DNA of 64,000 nucleotides from contig JADNRX010000151.1 of the NCBI GenBank assembly GCA_015501595.1, positions 59,229-123,228 on the forward strand. Direction: 5' to 3'. This stretch comes from Hymenopellis radicata (taxonomy: Eukaryota > Basidiomycota > Agaricomycetes > Agaricales > Physalacriaceae). The position numbers and the translations under genes are program-made. The notes below the pieces were generated by a model that worked only from the letters and a program-made list of their open reading frames with translations, made no database searches and had not been told where the DNA came from. Every line of letters begins with the position of its first letter. Within the stretch, counting starts at the first letter, position 1. Shown here one piece after another: positions 32,523 through 44,407 of the stretch.

Positions 32523-33658
32523 ATGGCTCTCAACATCGTCCGCAAGCTCATCAATAAACTCACTCACACCCACCGCTCCTCTGCTAGTACAGGTCCATTC
32601 GGGCTTGTACCGCAGGAGCTCCTTGATCTTATCATTGCCTACCTGGCCGACGACAAAGCCACCCTTTTATCGTGTGCACTCGTTCACCCCACTTGGAACA
32701 GCATCAGCCGCCATCATCTCCCGTCTCTCAGTCTTGTCATCTCCTCTCCATCCCGTGCCAAGGAGCTCAGAAAGCTATTACGCTCATCGCGTGAGACGCT
32801 TTCCTCGTCTATAACCGGCATTACGCTCGTCGGCGACATACCCTTTGACGACTTCCTCGCGAACGGAAAATCTCCCCATGCGCGGTCCTACAGCAAGTTA
32901 CTCCACGTCCTTAAAGCCAAGCATGTCATGCTTCGCTCGGGGGTGGTCGAGAATGAGCCATCGCTCGTTGGACTCTTCGCCCAGTATTTCCCGGATCTTC
33001 CCAGTGTTAAGGTTATCTGCGCATCATACCAGGACATCACGAGCTTCATGCGCGCGCTTTCCGGCTCTTTCCCGCGCCTCGCCGAACTCAATATTGAGCT
33101 TGCATCGGGTGGATTGGATTTGCCGGACGCGTCGCTATCTGGATTGCACCAGCTCAGACTGGTAATGCCGTGCTTACGCATCCTGCGCGTGGTCGGGTGG
33201 AATAATGATCTCGTGCGCTGGTTGGGGGATAACGCCGCGGGGACGCTGGAGAGTCTGGAGTTGGAGAGCGCCAGCGTTCTGTCGACATGTCGTGCCGGAG
33301 AAGCGACTCCGCTTATTCAAAGGAATATGGAAACTTTGAAGGATGTCAGGCTGAGCTTTGTGAAACGCAATGGTTAGTCTGGTTTCCTTCTTTCTATGCG
33401 CGAGACGTACTCATCTGTTTTGTAGTGGCTTTCGATCTATCGGGCCTAACGCGTTTGGAAAATTTGGAGGTTACGAGTGGGATGGGTGATATGGAGATGG
33501 CGCTGAATGGGTGGCGGCTGCCGAGGTCCTTGAGAAGGGTATATATACGGGACGCGGTTTGTGTGCTGACTAGGCGTTATAGTGCGCTGTGTGGGGATGA
33601 TACGGATGAGGGTATTATTTTGGAGGGAGCAACTTTGCGGAGGGCTTTGCAGATGTAA
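32523..33658 (+). CDS. F-box-like/LRR family copy 7
   Basis: Intact reference copy: exon 1 32523-33372, intron 33373-33425 (GTTAGT...TGTAG, phase 1), exon 2 33426-33658, 360 residues. F-box-like GLVPQELLDLIIAYLADD, then SCALVHPTW and SRHHL near residues 20-60. LRR-like repeats run from about residue 150 (YQDITSFMRALSGSFPRL; CLRILRVVGWNNDL; LTRLENLEVTSGMGDM). The C-terminus is EGIILEGATLRRALQM. An in-frame ATG at 32508 would add five residues. If the F-box fold is real, the protein would bind Skp1 in a ubiquitin ligase and recruit targets through its repeats (inference). Confidence 0.85.
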
Positions 33659-34498
33659 CCGCAAGCCCTTGACTTTCCTGTAACCGATCGTCATACCATA
33701 CTTTCAATCTTTATTACGGTTTCACGTTCTGTTCCATTCCTCGTCAAATATTGTGTGCGTGTCCTTGCGCAAGATGATCTAGTCCGAGGCTTTAAGAATA
33801 AGCCAGGAGTTCATTTGAAAACTTGGGTGGCTTGGCACGGCGTCACATAAGTACAATCGTTAAATGCTTGTAGTATATAAGGATAGTAAACTACTCGGCC
33901 CTTGAGAGTCGAGACCATAACCGTAAATCGCCAACTTCAGACTCGGCGATCTTACTTCTTTGGATTCAGTGCTCCTTTTCAAAAACGGAGTCCAATACCA
34001 ACCCGCCCACTACGAATTGTCCGCCGAATCTATCCCACTGCCATTCAGGGAATCCTTCATTATGTCTGCCCTTTCATAGAGCAGTTATCTTATGCCGTCG
34101 GGCGAAGCAATGATCTATTGCGCCACACTGCTTTTCATGCTAGCTCTACGGACACTGTAGCTGAGAGAAGAGTACGACTAGGCCCCGACATGCCGTAACT
34201 CGCTACAGATGTTGGGGTACGGTGAGTCACGTCGTGCGATTCGAATTCCACCCAACAGAAGTTCTCCCGTAGGATCTCCGGGAGATATCAAGATGCCACA
34301 CTACGCGGCGTATCTTTTGAAGATAGTGCGGATTATGGTTTAGAGCTCGTCGTATCCCATCTACCTTTCCATTGACCGTGTCACAACGTTAATGTGCCGC
34401 CCGACATTTTTCAAACCCTATCGCTAACTTCCTTGTGGGTGGTGTAAACCACGAGGGCTAGACGAGACCCATGTTGTCATCAACACCAACCAATACTA
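33659..34498. other. Intergenic between convergent genes, nothing recognised
   Basis: No repeats of the F-box unit type and no coding signal seen. Confidence 0.45.
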
Positions 34499-36452
34499 CT
34501 AAGCAATGTAACTCGATGGATCAGGATTTAGCGAGGACATCCACATTATGCAATTCTCTGCTTCAAGCCCCGCCCAAGGAACTCGCCACTGGATAATGAC
34601 CATGCCTTCCCTAGACAAGCGGAGGTACTTCTCATCCGAGTCTTCGTCCAGCGGAAAAACATGAACTTTCCTTGGTACATGTGAAAGATCAATGACATAG
34701 CCCACATCACGAAGAGCATATGCTGGGTGGCGATCCACAAACTCCTGCTGCAACCGGGCATACCACTCCTTTCGGTCGCCCTTCTTCACCTCGTAGAGAA
34801 GCATCGACTCGATGATGAGTAACTCCCAACCTCGATGTTCTGGTAAGTCTGGTAATGTAGGTTCTGCGCCTGGCATGCTGTTTTCAGCGATGCTATGACA
34901 CGCAAAGGAACTGCTTGCTTACGAGCAAACTTCTTGGCATAAGTTGAGCATTTTGTGCGGTGAGTCTGCCAATCGTTTTTCTGACACTGCGGCGAGCAAT
35001 ACAAGACCTGCCGGCAACCTGTACAAGCTCTTCTGGCACCTAGATTCCCGCACTGTAAAGATATTAGCGTGGCAAAGATGTCCGCCTTCGTTGACCCACT
35101 TACCGTTGACAGAGAACAATCTCGAAAGACATCCTTGTCTATGACGTTCATGAAGGGGCTCAGGTTCGACATCTCGCTTTGAAGTAAGTCCCAAGCCTCC
35201 GCGACACAGCGGACAGATGACCGCCAGCCCTCCGGAATTACTCTTTTGATGGAGGTCTGAATCCGATAAAATATAGTAGCGTGCACGGCATATATCGATA
35301 TCATTTTGAGGATCTCCGTGATACAGGAAGCGCGGCGTGTGTACAGTTCGAAGGTATGGAAAAGGGTGTCCATTTTCCACAGATAATCGATGATGCGCAT
35401 CTTGAGCGCATCAGCAATCCATCGGCGGCCTTCAGTCGCGAGAAAAGTGCTGATATAACCCAGACACGTACACAGAAGGTTTAGGACGGTGTCCGCAACG
35501 CCTATGTTCCGGGCAGTTTGCGAGGCGCAACGACGAAGAAGGGTTTTTATGATATCCATCGTCCAATACAAGGAGCGTCCGGCCAGAAGAGTGCGACGAA
35601 ATACAGGAGATAGGTTACTGACGCAATCCAGGAAGCCAAATGTCATTGCGAATCTGTGACTGCTGCGCAGAGGATCGTCTGCAAAGGAGATGACGATGGA
35701 CTCTACACATGATTCCATGATGCGACGAGGGAGTGTATCGAAGAATTCAATCGTCAAAGAGTGTCTTTCGGTTTTGGGCAAAAGGTAGCAATCGCTTAGA
35801 GATAAAGGGAGACGCGAAAAGATCTGAAAAACGTCACGATATTCGGGAACCGCGGCAGTATGCACCCATAATCGTAGAATAAGTTTCAAGAACGAAGGCG
35901 AGCTGATGCGCGCGCGGAAGTATCCACGTGAGTTGGGGAGGCGGGGATTGTCGAATGCGACGGGGTCCGCCAAACCGAGCAAGAGCCCTTCAACATGCTG
36001 TAGTACCTTCTCGACATGCTCGATATCATCGGACGCCGGCCCCTCAATATCGATGATATTCTCGAACAACCGCCGGATCCATTTCGAGACGACAGGCCAT
36101 AGCTCTGTCATGGCCACGAATCGCTTGTTCATCCAGGGAACGGACAGCGATGGCTGTTTAATGACCATCCCAAGCACATAGACACAAGTGGCTTGGACAC
36201 TGAAAGTATCCGATATGCGCGCAAATGAGGGCTCGCGTTGAAGCCAGAACTTGATGACATCAAATACGTGTGTATACGCGTCGGGGGATGATGCAACGAT
36301 TCCAGTAAGACTTCTGAGAGCCTTGATACAGGTGGTCGGATCAGAGGAGGTCGCGAGATTCTGCAGTGCGATCGTTAAACATGATGATACTGATAGAAGG
36401 AGACGCGAACCTTTAGTGTGGATATAGAATCGCGACTGAGGGGGCTAGGCAT
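34499..36452 (-). CDS. MYND-type zinc finger protein
   Basis: Four exons: 36452-36411, 36360-35104, 35052-34923 and 34863-34499. Introns of 50, 51 and 59 nt join in consistent phases, giving 597 residues. The first ~420 residues are helical with many Leu/Ile, as in the armadillo-like regions of fungal MYND proteins. The zinc finger is formed across the second intron, bringing CSLST next to CGN, then RRACTGC, YCSPQC, NDW and THRTKC. The C-terminal ~120 residues (LLYEVKKGDRKEWYARL) form a tail typical of Agaricomycete MYND families. MYND fingers bind proteins; the partner here is unknown. The third acceptor was chosen because the nearer one would end the protein early. Confidence 0.82.
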
Positions 36453-38022
36453 TGTTGCAAGGGGCGATGGAGAGTAGCGACTAAGCTGCGTACTACGCTA
36501 CTAGCACTACTGCTGCATGATGGCAAGAAGACTGAACAGATAAGCATTACGTCATCGCTCTGCCCGACGTGTCGCCGACGAGTGCAGACTCAGGTGAACT
36601 AGTCGAGTAGTCGCCGCCAAGGCCTGTCGTTTCATTAGCAGGAGCCGCATAGTGTTCGAAGGAACGCACACTGCTTCCCGAGCGCATGTAGGACAATCTG
36701 AAGTGGTCCACGCTCCTCCAAGGCTTAAGAATGCATCTGTGTAGAGAGCGATGAGCCCGTGATCGCGTTTAATTGTTTGACTGTGTGTGGCAAAGCAGTC
36801 CTCCTCATTCCCCACCACGATGAGCGCGGCGGCGCGTAATGCTCTCATCGCTAGCGCGCACGACGACGACGACGACCCAGCTACCAAGACACTTGAATCG
36901 GTTGGAAGAGCTTGCGCTGCAACTTCCCTGGGCTTTCCCAATCCCCATCGCCCTCGTCGGCAGGCATGGGCGACGGAACCAAACCGTAGCCTCCAATCAT
37001 CTTCGCTGCTTCGACTATACCCTGTCTGTGTCTCCGAGACCAGTGTACGCTTTTCAAAGTCATTCAGGAGTCGCCTTGAACAAGGCTCCGACTCCATCGG
37101 CCACGCGCATCGTGCACGACACATATACGCTTCATTCAACCCCATCCATCACCGGGCTCTCTATGCACGATGTAGCGCTGGTTTTACATCGTACGCGTCT
37201 TGTCCATCAAGGCGGCTTGTTATGCCCTGGTAGATTTTGCTTTTACGTCCATTTTGTCTACTTAGCATCATTTTTTTAGAGCAAGCCCAAGACTACGTCT
37301 ACGAAAAGTCAGCCGATTCAAACATCCTCAACCGTCAGCCTAGTGCGTCCTTCCGTCCATCACCACTTTGTTGAAATCTCATTCTGTATTGGATTTAGAC
37401 CCTACATCTGCATGACTGCCGTAAACTCATCTGGTCCACAAAGTCGTCGCGCTTCCAGCTCCCGCGACGTCGAGACACCAAGCACTTCCCTTGTCCCCCA
37501 TATCGCCACTAGTGCCTTGGTCGGCTACTTTGGAGGAAGGGATCTGGGCGCACGATGGACGAATCACTGCCGAACCAGACCTCAATATTCCCCACCGACA
37601 GCGGGACTATCCACGCGATAGATTAAATGCCAGAGTGGAGTCCCGAGCGAGTAGGACGACGTGCAAGTCCGCAGTACGACGCGACCGCGTACAGTGATGG
37701 AGTTGTCTTCTACTATGCTTGGGTTCAAAAGCTCTTGATCGCGATATCGAGACGGAGAAACAGGGCCAGTGTTTATAGAAGTTCACACGTCTCGGATTTT
37801 TCGTGTTCTAATGGTAGGAGCTCTTTTCGTGACTCGTCCTGATGTATTGTTTCTAAATGTCTTCTTTGGTTTAGTCGCGGGACGTCTCGGGGATACAATC
37901 ACCGACGTACGAGGATGATGTCTATCTATAGACGCGATTCCGCGCTCTGCGCCCGAGAGGGCTGTGCAAACCGCGTCACGACTAGTACTTATATGGTGCA
38001 CCACTCCAAAGTCCAACTAACC
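36453..38022. repeat. Spacer with copy B of the ~1.2 kb duplication, leading into an oxidase gene
   Basis: 36593-37765 duplicates 31106-32290. It is followed by F-box-type upstream modules (TGGTAGGAGCTCTTTTCGTG near 37812; CGCGGGACGTCTCGGGG near 37876). After the modules comes the berberine-bridge oxidase at 38023 instead of an F-box copy. No gene lies inside the spacer. Confidence 0.75.
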
Positions 38023-40394
38023 ATGATATCTACCCTTCTTCTGACGCTCATCTCCCTAAATCATGTGGACGCAGCCCCCGCCTCCAAGTTTGCCTCTCTA
38101 AACGCGACTTTGGGTGGTCGTCTCGGCGAAACACGTCCCATTTCAGAACCGTGCTACCAGGATAGCACCTTGAACGCGTGCAAGTACGTTCAGGAGAACT
38201 ATGTCAACTCGACGTTCCGTGGAGACGTCTACGGGGCGACGATGTATGTGAGTAGCCTGTTCGTTCTCCCTTGTCGTGTGCCTATGCTTACTAGTGTCTT
38301 AAGCCTGTCTGGGAAACGTGTTTTGCTACCGACCAAGGTTGCGTTCTCAACTACAAGGATCCTGCAGATCCCTACGCCTTGGACGACTCAAAAGTGCGAG
38401 ATAGGGAGCCTTTCTTCGGCATATGTAAGTGGATTCCAGCTCACTATCGAAAAATTTCCTCATTCCTCTTGAAAGCTCGCCGTTGAAAGTGCTGAAGACG
38501 TCCAGCACGCGTTCGCATTCGCCAATTCTACTGGGACTCTGCTTTCAATCAAAAACACTGGTCATGACTTCATCGGGCGCTCTGTTTTGAAGAACTCTTT
38601 GGCCCTCTGGGTACGGTTGCTTCTCTTGCAATTTTTTCAGAGACTTACGAATCTGTACAGACACATAATCTGAACAATGTTCGTACGCACTCTTGGTATC
38701 TTCGAGCTGAGCGCTAAACATTCCGATAGATTTCATATAATCCGACGTTCGTTCCGGAAGGCGGGCAGGCTGATGTCAATTACACTGCAATTACTCTCGG
38801 GGTATGTTTCTTCCATCTCTCAACGTGTTCTTGGACTGATTTCTATCTCTGAAGGCCGGTGCTCAATGGTACGACGTGTACAAATTTGCCGATGAACATA
38901 ATGTCACCGTTGTGGGCGGGTACCATCCCACCGTTGGTGCAAGTGGCGGCTGGCTTATGGTATTACCCCCCTCTGATTTTCCATTACTAGCGGCACTGAC
39001 TCATTTCAAGGGCGCAGGATATAGTGTCCTGACACCTACCCTTGGGCTCGGTGTTGACCGTGCAGTAAGATACACTTGTTTCTTAAGGCTCTTCTGCTTA
39101 CGCACGGTTTCCTACCAGCTACAATTCAAGATCGTGACCCTAGATGGTGTCTACCGAACCGCCAACGAGTACCAGAATACGGACCTTTTCTGGGCCTTGC
39201 GAGGCGGAGGAGGTGGGACCTTTGGTGTGGTCCTCGAGTCGACGACGCTTGCCAGTCCACAGCTGACGCTTCAGGTGTAAGTTTATTGAAGCCAGAGTCT
39301 CAAGTCAATGTAATGCTCATATGCACCAGGGCGTCGGTATCGTTCAATAGCACCGAGGAAACGGCACGGAACTTCCTCAAGTTACTTATTGACAATGGCG
39401 TAGAATGGAGTGAGGCTGGTTGGGGCGGACACATGTACCAAAACAGCTTCATCAGCGTTAATCCGCTCCTCACACACGAAGAAGCCCTGGCGTCAATGAA
39501 GAACGCATCTGATTATGCACACACGCTCAATGGCAGCGTCGTGATCGAGGAACTGCCGTCGTTCTTTGCCTTCTTCGAAAAATATGTCCCTGCAGCTGAA
39601 GCGGTCAGTCTACAAGCCGTACTGTACGTGTCCTGCGTTTGCTGATCTTCATCTCCTGCCAGGTCGTCGGAGTACACCCCGTTCTGGGGACCCGACTCAT
39701 ACCCACGAGTATCTTCTCCAACGAAACTGCAAAGGCGCAGCTTCTGGACGCATTTGCCGCCATGGTCCCTTTTGCAACTGTCGATCCGCAAATCAACGCC
39801 GTCACGCCCCTCCTATACAATCATACGGAAGGCGCTACTAGTGTACTTCCGGCTTGGAGAAAGGCTTTGTGGCAGGTACACGACCTTTCCTTTTCCCGAG
39901 GAGAAAGAAAAGTTATCGCTTCCGCATAGGTTGTCTTCGCGGCGGAGACCTCGTGGAATGCCACTGAAGCGGAGAAGCAGGAGGTCTTCAGCTTGGTGGA
40001 TAGCCTTACCCAGCCTCTGAGAGATGTCGCCCCAGACTCTGGGGCTTACATGGTACGACCTTTCATGTTCTCCGCCCAAGACAATGCTAATGTTGAGCCG
40101 TAGAATGAGGTCTTCATCTACGAGCCAGACTTCGAGACCGCGTTCTGGGGTGATAACTACCCCCGTTTGTTGGCTCTCAAGCATAAATAGTGAGCGGGGT
40201 TCAAGTGTTTGGTTCGAGAATCAGGACTGATTGGCTTTTTTTTCTCCAGTGATCCTAATGGCTTGCTGGATTGCTGGCACTGCGGTACGCTCCACTGACG
40301 CTGTTGTTGATTGCATTTCTCATATGCCATTATAGTTGGATGGCAGGGCGCTCAGGATGAGCGATACAGCTGTTACCCGGACTTTTCTTCTTAA
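38023..40394 (+). CDS. Secreted berberine-bridge-type FAD oxidoreductase, one frameshift
   Basis: A signal peptide (MISTLLLTLISLNHVDA) starts a flavoprotein of the PCMH/BBE type, which oxidises carbohydrates or alkaloid-like substrates via covalent FAD. Fourteen exons with 50-60 nt introns: 38023-38247, 38304-38424, 38476-38610, 38661-38678 (18 nt), 38730-38801, 38855-38959, 39011-39064, 39119-39276, 39330-39603, 39663-39875, 39930-40052, 40104-40189, 40250-40284 and 40336-40394. Key parts: SIKNTGHDFIGRS, where the His is the usual FAD attachment; VVGGYHPTVGASGGW; LRGGGGGTFGVVLES; and the BBE tail DPNGLLDCWHC ending WQGAQ. Exon 2 has one extra A in an AAAA run near 38390, breaking the frame. 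Otherwise it encodes about 558 residues. The break may be an assembly indel. The upstream DNA is of F-box type. Confidence 0.85.
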
Positions 40395-40472
40395 TAGCGA
40401 CTTTGCACACAAGTTCTGAATGATTTGTGTGTGGCTATGTCGGGGCGTCTCGATCGTTGATTACTGAGTACT

Positions 40473-40499
40473 GAGACTTGACCATGTCTCTCAATGTCG
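40473..40499 (+). promoter_or_regulatory. GAGACTT-type inverted repeat plus AATGTCG box, F-box copy 8
   Basis: GAGACTTGACCATGTCTC (imperfect, 40473-40490), then AATGTCG (40493-40499), 44 bp before the ATG. The TGTGCGCACA and TATA parts are missing, so the promoter is shortened. Confidence 0.55.
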
Positions 40500-40542
40500 C
40501 GTCCGAGCACCTTCGACTGTTCCCTCCTTCATCGCATCCATC

Positions 40543-41646
40543 ATGGCCTTCAGCACCATTTACAACATCTTCAACCAACTTACTCACTCTCGTCGCTCCT
40601 CTGCGAGTACCGGCCCATTCGGGCTTGTACCGCAAGAGCTCCTGGACCACATTATTTATTACCTCGCCGACGATAGAGCCTCCCTTTTATCGTGTGCCCT
40701 CGTCCACCCCACGTGGACTAGCATCAGTCGGTATCATCTCCCGCCTCTCACACTTGTCGTCACCTGTCCATTCCGTGCCAAGGAGCTTACGAAGCTCTTA
40801 CGCTCATCGCGTGAGATGCTCTCATCGTCTGTTAGCGGTGTAATGCTCGTCGGCGGTATACCCTTTGATCATGCGCGGTCCTACCGCCAATTGCTGCATG
40901 CCCTTAGCGCCAAGGGAATCATGCTTCGCTCGGGCGCTGTGAACACTGATCCATCACTCGTCGGACTCTTCGCCCAGTATTTCCCGGCTCTCACCGACCT
41001 CAAAGTGACCTGCGCATCGTACCAGGACATCACGAGTTTTATTCGCGCACTTTCAGGCTCTTTCCCGCACCTCGCCGCATTCAGTATCGAATTATGGCGT
41101 GGACTGGATTCACCAAACGCGTCGCTATTTGGGTTGAGCGACCTCAGGCTGTATGCGCCGTGCTTACGCACTCTGCGTCTTATTGGGTGGAATAATGAGC
41201 TCGTGCGCTGGTTGGGAGATAATGTCGTGGGGACGCTGGAGCGATTGGAGCTGGAGAGCACTAGCTTTCTGTGGACATGTCGTGTTGAGGAGGCGACTCC
41301 GCTTATTCAAAGGAATATGGAAACTTTGAAGGATGTGAGGCTGAGCTTTATGCAACGCAATGGTTAGTGGTTTCCTCCTTCTCTAGGCTCGAGATGTGCT
41401 CATCTGTTTGTAGTGGCTTTCGATCTATCGGGCCTAACGCGTTTGGAAAATTTGGAGGTTACGAGTGCGATGGGCGACGCACACTTGGCGTTGGATGGGT
41501 GGAGGCTGTCGAGGTCGTTGAAGAGGGTATACATACGAGATGAGGTTCATATGCTTGTTCGCCGTTGCCACATGGGGGCCGGGCCTGGCACGGCGGGCGA
41601 GATTCTTCTCGAGGGAGAGGAATTGCAGAGGACACTGGGAATGTAA
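40543..41646 (+). CDS. F-box-like/LRR family copy 8
   Basis: Intact: exon 1 40543-41362, intron 41363-41413 (GTTAGT...TGTAG, phase 1), exon 2 41414-41646, 350 residues. F-box-like GLVPQELLDHIIYYLADD, then SCALVHPTW and SRYHL. A deletion of about ten residues lies after VGGIPFD relative to copy 7. LRR-like PCLRTLRLIGWNNELV. The C-terminus is EILLEGEELQRTLGM. A near-copy of its second exon lies at 48550-48762, downstream of the PLC-like gene. It starts only 148 bp after the oxidase stop codon, so transcription read-through is possible. Confidence 0.84.
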
Positions 41647-42910
41647 TCGGAGTGCCTGATTAGAGTTGTCTATCTGTCCCTTTGAATAGCATTAATTCTT
41701 CTTCTTCGTTGCACTGGTCAGTCGCGATTGTGTATGAATTTCGGATTAGAGATAAAGACAAGACCAGGGAATCTTTGGGGAATCTTCTGTCTTTTCTATG
41801 CTCCCATATACAGACGTGTTTGTCCTTCTGCTTGTTTTGCCAATTCTTGAACCGTCAGAAGTTGATTGCCTAAACGGGATGTAGCAAATCGAGACTTCCT
41901 TCTTTTACATCTACCACCACCACCACCGCCGTCCATTGCAACCCCACCGTCGCCTCTTTGCTGAACAGGACCTTTTCCAATAACTGGACACCGTTTAGCT
42001 GCCTAGCCAGTCGGCACCGCTTCAAAACGATACCCCAACGCACTAGCATTGGCGTGCTGCGGGATGCTGCCCGTGTCGTGTGCTGCGCCATTTCCCATGA
42101 TGGATTCCAAGTTTAGTACGACGCTCCGACTTTATAAGTTGCGCGGCTTCCGGGATATGGGATGACAAGATGGGCGCGACCGAATCCACGCATATCGGGT
42201 ACGTGAATCTGCTTTCTTTGACTGGCTCGATGCTAAGTCTATCACCGTCAAGGCCCCCCGTGTCAACTTCCTGCTCATCGCCGTCGAGCTCATCGACCGT
42301 TCTGGCCGGGATACTTGAATTCTGATAAAAGGACGACATTCCACTGGCCCCCAGAAATCCACTGTTCAACGGCAACTTGAAGCAATCTTTCTGGTTCATC
42401 GACCACGGTGCATGCGACATCGGAGCGCACACTCGCGCCCAGATCGCAAACGCCGCGCTCGCTTTTAGCGACCGCCAGGATGTCGCACCCCCTGTACTAC
42501 CGTTAATGCCTTCTTGCGCACCAACCAATTTGGACTTTGGAGCTAGTCTCGACTCCCATGTGTGGTACGATTCTCTCCGAGACGGAGTCCTTGGCGTAAC
42601 ACGTTGAGGATGATAGAAGTCATCAGGGCGACGTGGTGGGAAATGGATGTGGCGCCTCAAAGTTACGCCTGGAGGAGGTCGTGCGTCTGATGATGACGAC
42701 GGATTCGCATAGGTGGTTGAGCTCCATGGTGGAGGAGACTATGCCAGCTAAACTCGAGACATGGTCTGGGCGGAGAGTTGTGTGGGAGTTAGCTGCTATA
42801 GGTCTAGACCCCGAACCGAGATCGCGTTAGTCGCGGTCAGCGATTGATCAGCTGGAGAGACTATAAACGCTGGCTTGCACGGTTAAAGACAACAACTAGT
42901 CTTACTTGTC
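41647..42910. repeat. Spacer with dispersed repeat, duplicated at 48.8 kb
   Basis: CCGTCAGAAGTTGATTGCCT (about 41853), followed by CACCACCACCACC and CTGAACAGGACCTTTTCC, recurs at 48828-48990. A TATA box, TATAAA, lies at 42862-42867 before the next gene. Open frames at 42043-42660 on both strands show no domain. Confidence 0.65.
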
Positions 42911-43621
42911 ATGGACCATTCCATTTCGACATCCGAGTCGCTGTCCACGGCACCGCTACCACAGGAATTACTCGACGCCTGCGTCGATGCATTGGCCGCC
43001 GACCATGATCTCACCAATAGGACACTCATGGCGTGTGCTGCTGCCAGTCGACGGCTCCGCTATCGCGCACAGCACCATCTCTTCGCCACGGTGTCCATTT
43101 CGCAGTCACCCAGCCGTCATGATTGGCACCGCACGCCAGCGCGCTTACTTTCACTCCTCAAATCCAGCCCACATCTTGCCACGCATATACGCACACTGCG
43201 CATCCTGGGCTCGCGATTGCAGTACTTGTACGGCGGAGAGGAGCAGTGTTTGGCGTTTCACGCGCTCCTCGACGTTATCCCCCTTCTTCCAAATCTCACC
43301 GGGCTGTCCATGTCCTTTGTTGGGAACAAGTGGTTCCTCTCTGTGTTTCCCTCGAATGTGTTTGCGTGTCATCGTATAGCGCGTGTTGCGCTGAGGGAAT
43401 GTGTCGTGCATTTTGATGGGGGACGGTTGGAGCGGTTTCTGAATCGCTTTCCGGAGTTGCGGGAGGTGGAGGCGGTGAACTGTGTTTATCGTGGTGTTAG
43501 TGAGGTGGATGGGGATGGGTGTTGGGGGGAGGACTGGATGGTGTGCTTGGAAAGGGACTGGTGTGGTCGGTTTGAGCGGCTTTTGTTGAGGAATGTGAGG
43601 GAGGAGGTTGGTGATCGTTGA
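42911..43621 (+). CDS. Second, unrelated F-box-like protein
   Basis: Single exon, 236 residues. An F-box-like start (PLPQELLDACVDALAADHDL, then CAAASRRLRYRAQHHLF) is followed by an LRR-like region (IRTLRILGSRL; LLPNLTGLSMSF; ELREVEAVNCVYR). It differs in sequence and intron structure from the tandem family and has its own TATA box at 42862. It resembles the general Agaricomycete F-box class that lists leucine-rich lines after an RRLR motif. It is short, but the stop at 43619-43621 seems natural. No sign of decay. Confidence 0.68.
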   Translation: MDHSISTSESLSTAPLPQELLDACVDALAADHDLTNRTLMACAAASRRLRYRAQHHLFATVSISQSPSRHDWHRTPARLLSLLKSSPHLATHIRTLRILGSRLQYLYGGEEQCLAFHALLDVIPLLPNLTGLSMSFVGNKWFLSVFPSNVFACHRIARVALRECVVHFDGGRLERFLNRFPELREVEAVNCVYRGVSEVDGDGCWGEDWMVCLERDWCGRFERLLLRNVREEVGDR

Positions 43622-44407
43622 GGGTGCGTTGGAACGGGCTTTCCGTGCGGAGCAGCAAAAGGTACGGGGTGTTTAGATGAGGTGTGAATGATAATCTCAT
43701 GCTTCTTTGATATAGCTCCTTTCCGTCTTAACATTCATGCTAGTCTCTCAAGTAGCACCCTCGTAATGGCTGAGCATGCCTTGTCCTGGACAAACAACAC
43801 GAATTAATGTCGTGCATCCCGGCATATGTTTACAGCGAAAGGTTCTCGCCAACATGATCTCGTGACAAACCTGTCGACGCGTCAGTTGTCCCGTCGTTCA
43901 TGACATTGACAGTCTTCGCCGACTGGAGAAACTCTGTCACGATGGTCCTTCGCTAGGTTAGTGCTTAGTTTGTTATTCCTGTGTTTTATTCTGAGGCTTG
44001 ATCCAGGCTACTCCTGCTCAGCATCCTTGTTTGTCCATATTCCAAGAGAGCAGCCAAAGACGAGCGTTATGGCTGAGGCATATATGCCTCAGCGTACCCG
44101 ATAATGCCGCAGGTCAATTGAAACGGCTTCTCGTCGGTTCATCAGGCGGTCGTCCATTAAACGTATGGGGAATAAACTCGTTCAACTGTCGTGCCTTCTC
44201 TGCTTAGGTGGGTAATGATTGGCTTACCACCCACAAACGGCTCATATTCGGTTTTAGGTGGATCTGTCTGTCCGCGCTACATGCTACGACGACTCTTGTC
44301 GGGCTGATGACGCCCCTTTGGCCAATCGAAAACGGCTGAAAATCGGATTTAGACCGTGACTCTCCACTTCAAAAGCGATTTGACAGCCCAATTTCCTCGC
44401 AGTTCTC
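43622..44407. repeat. Spacer with direct repeat A flanking the LPMO gene
   Basis: 43856-44170 (GATCTCGTGACAAACCTGTC onward) is repeated at 46321-46645 with about 90% identity by eye. Short open frames overlap it, but nothing is supported. Confidence 0.75.

Noticed and set aside
42043..42660. 205-codon minus-strand open frame
   Set aside because: No recognisable domain; overlaps a dispersed repeat, and a plus-strand frame is equally open.
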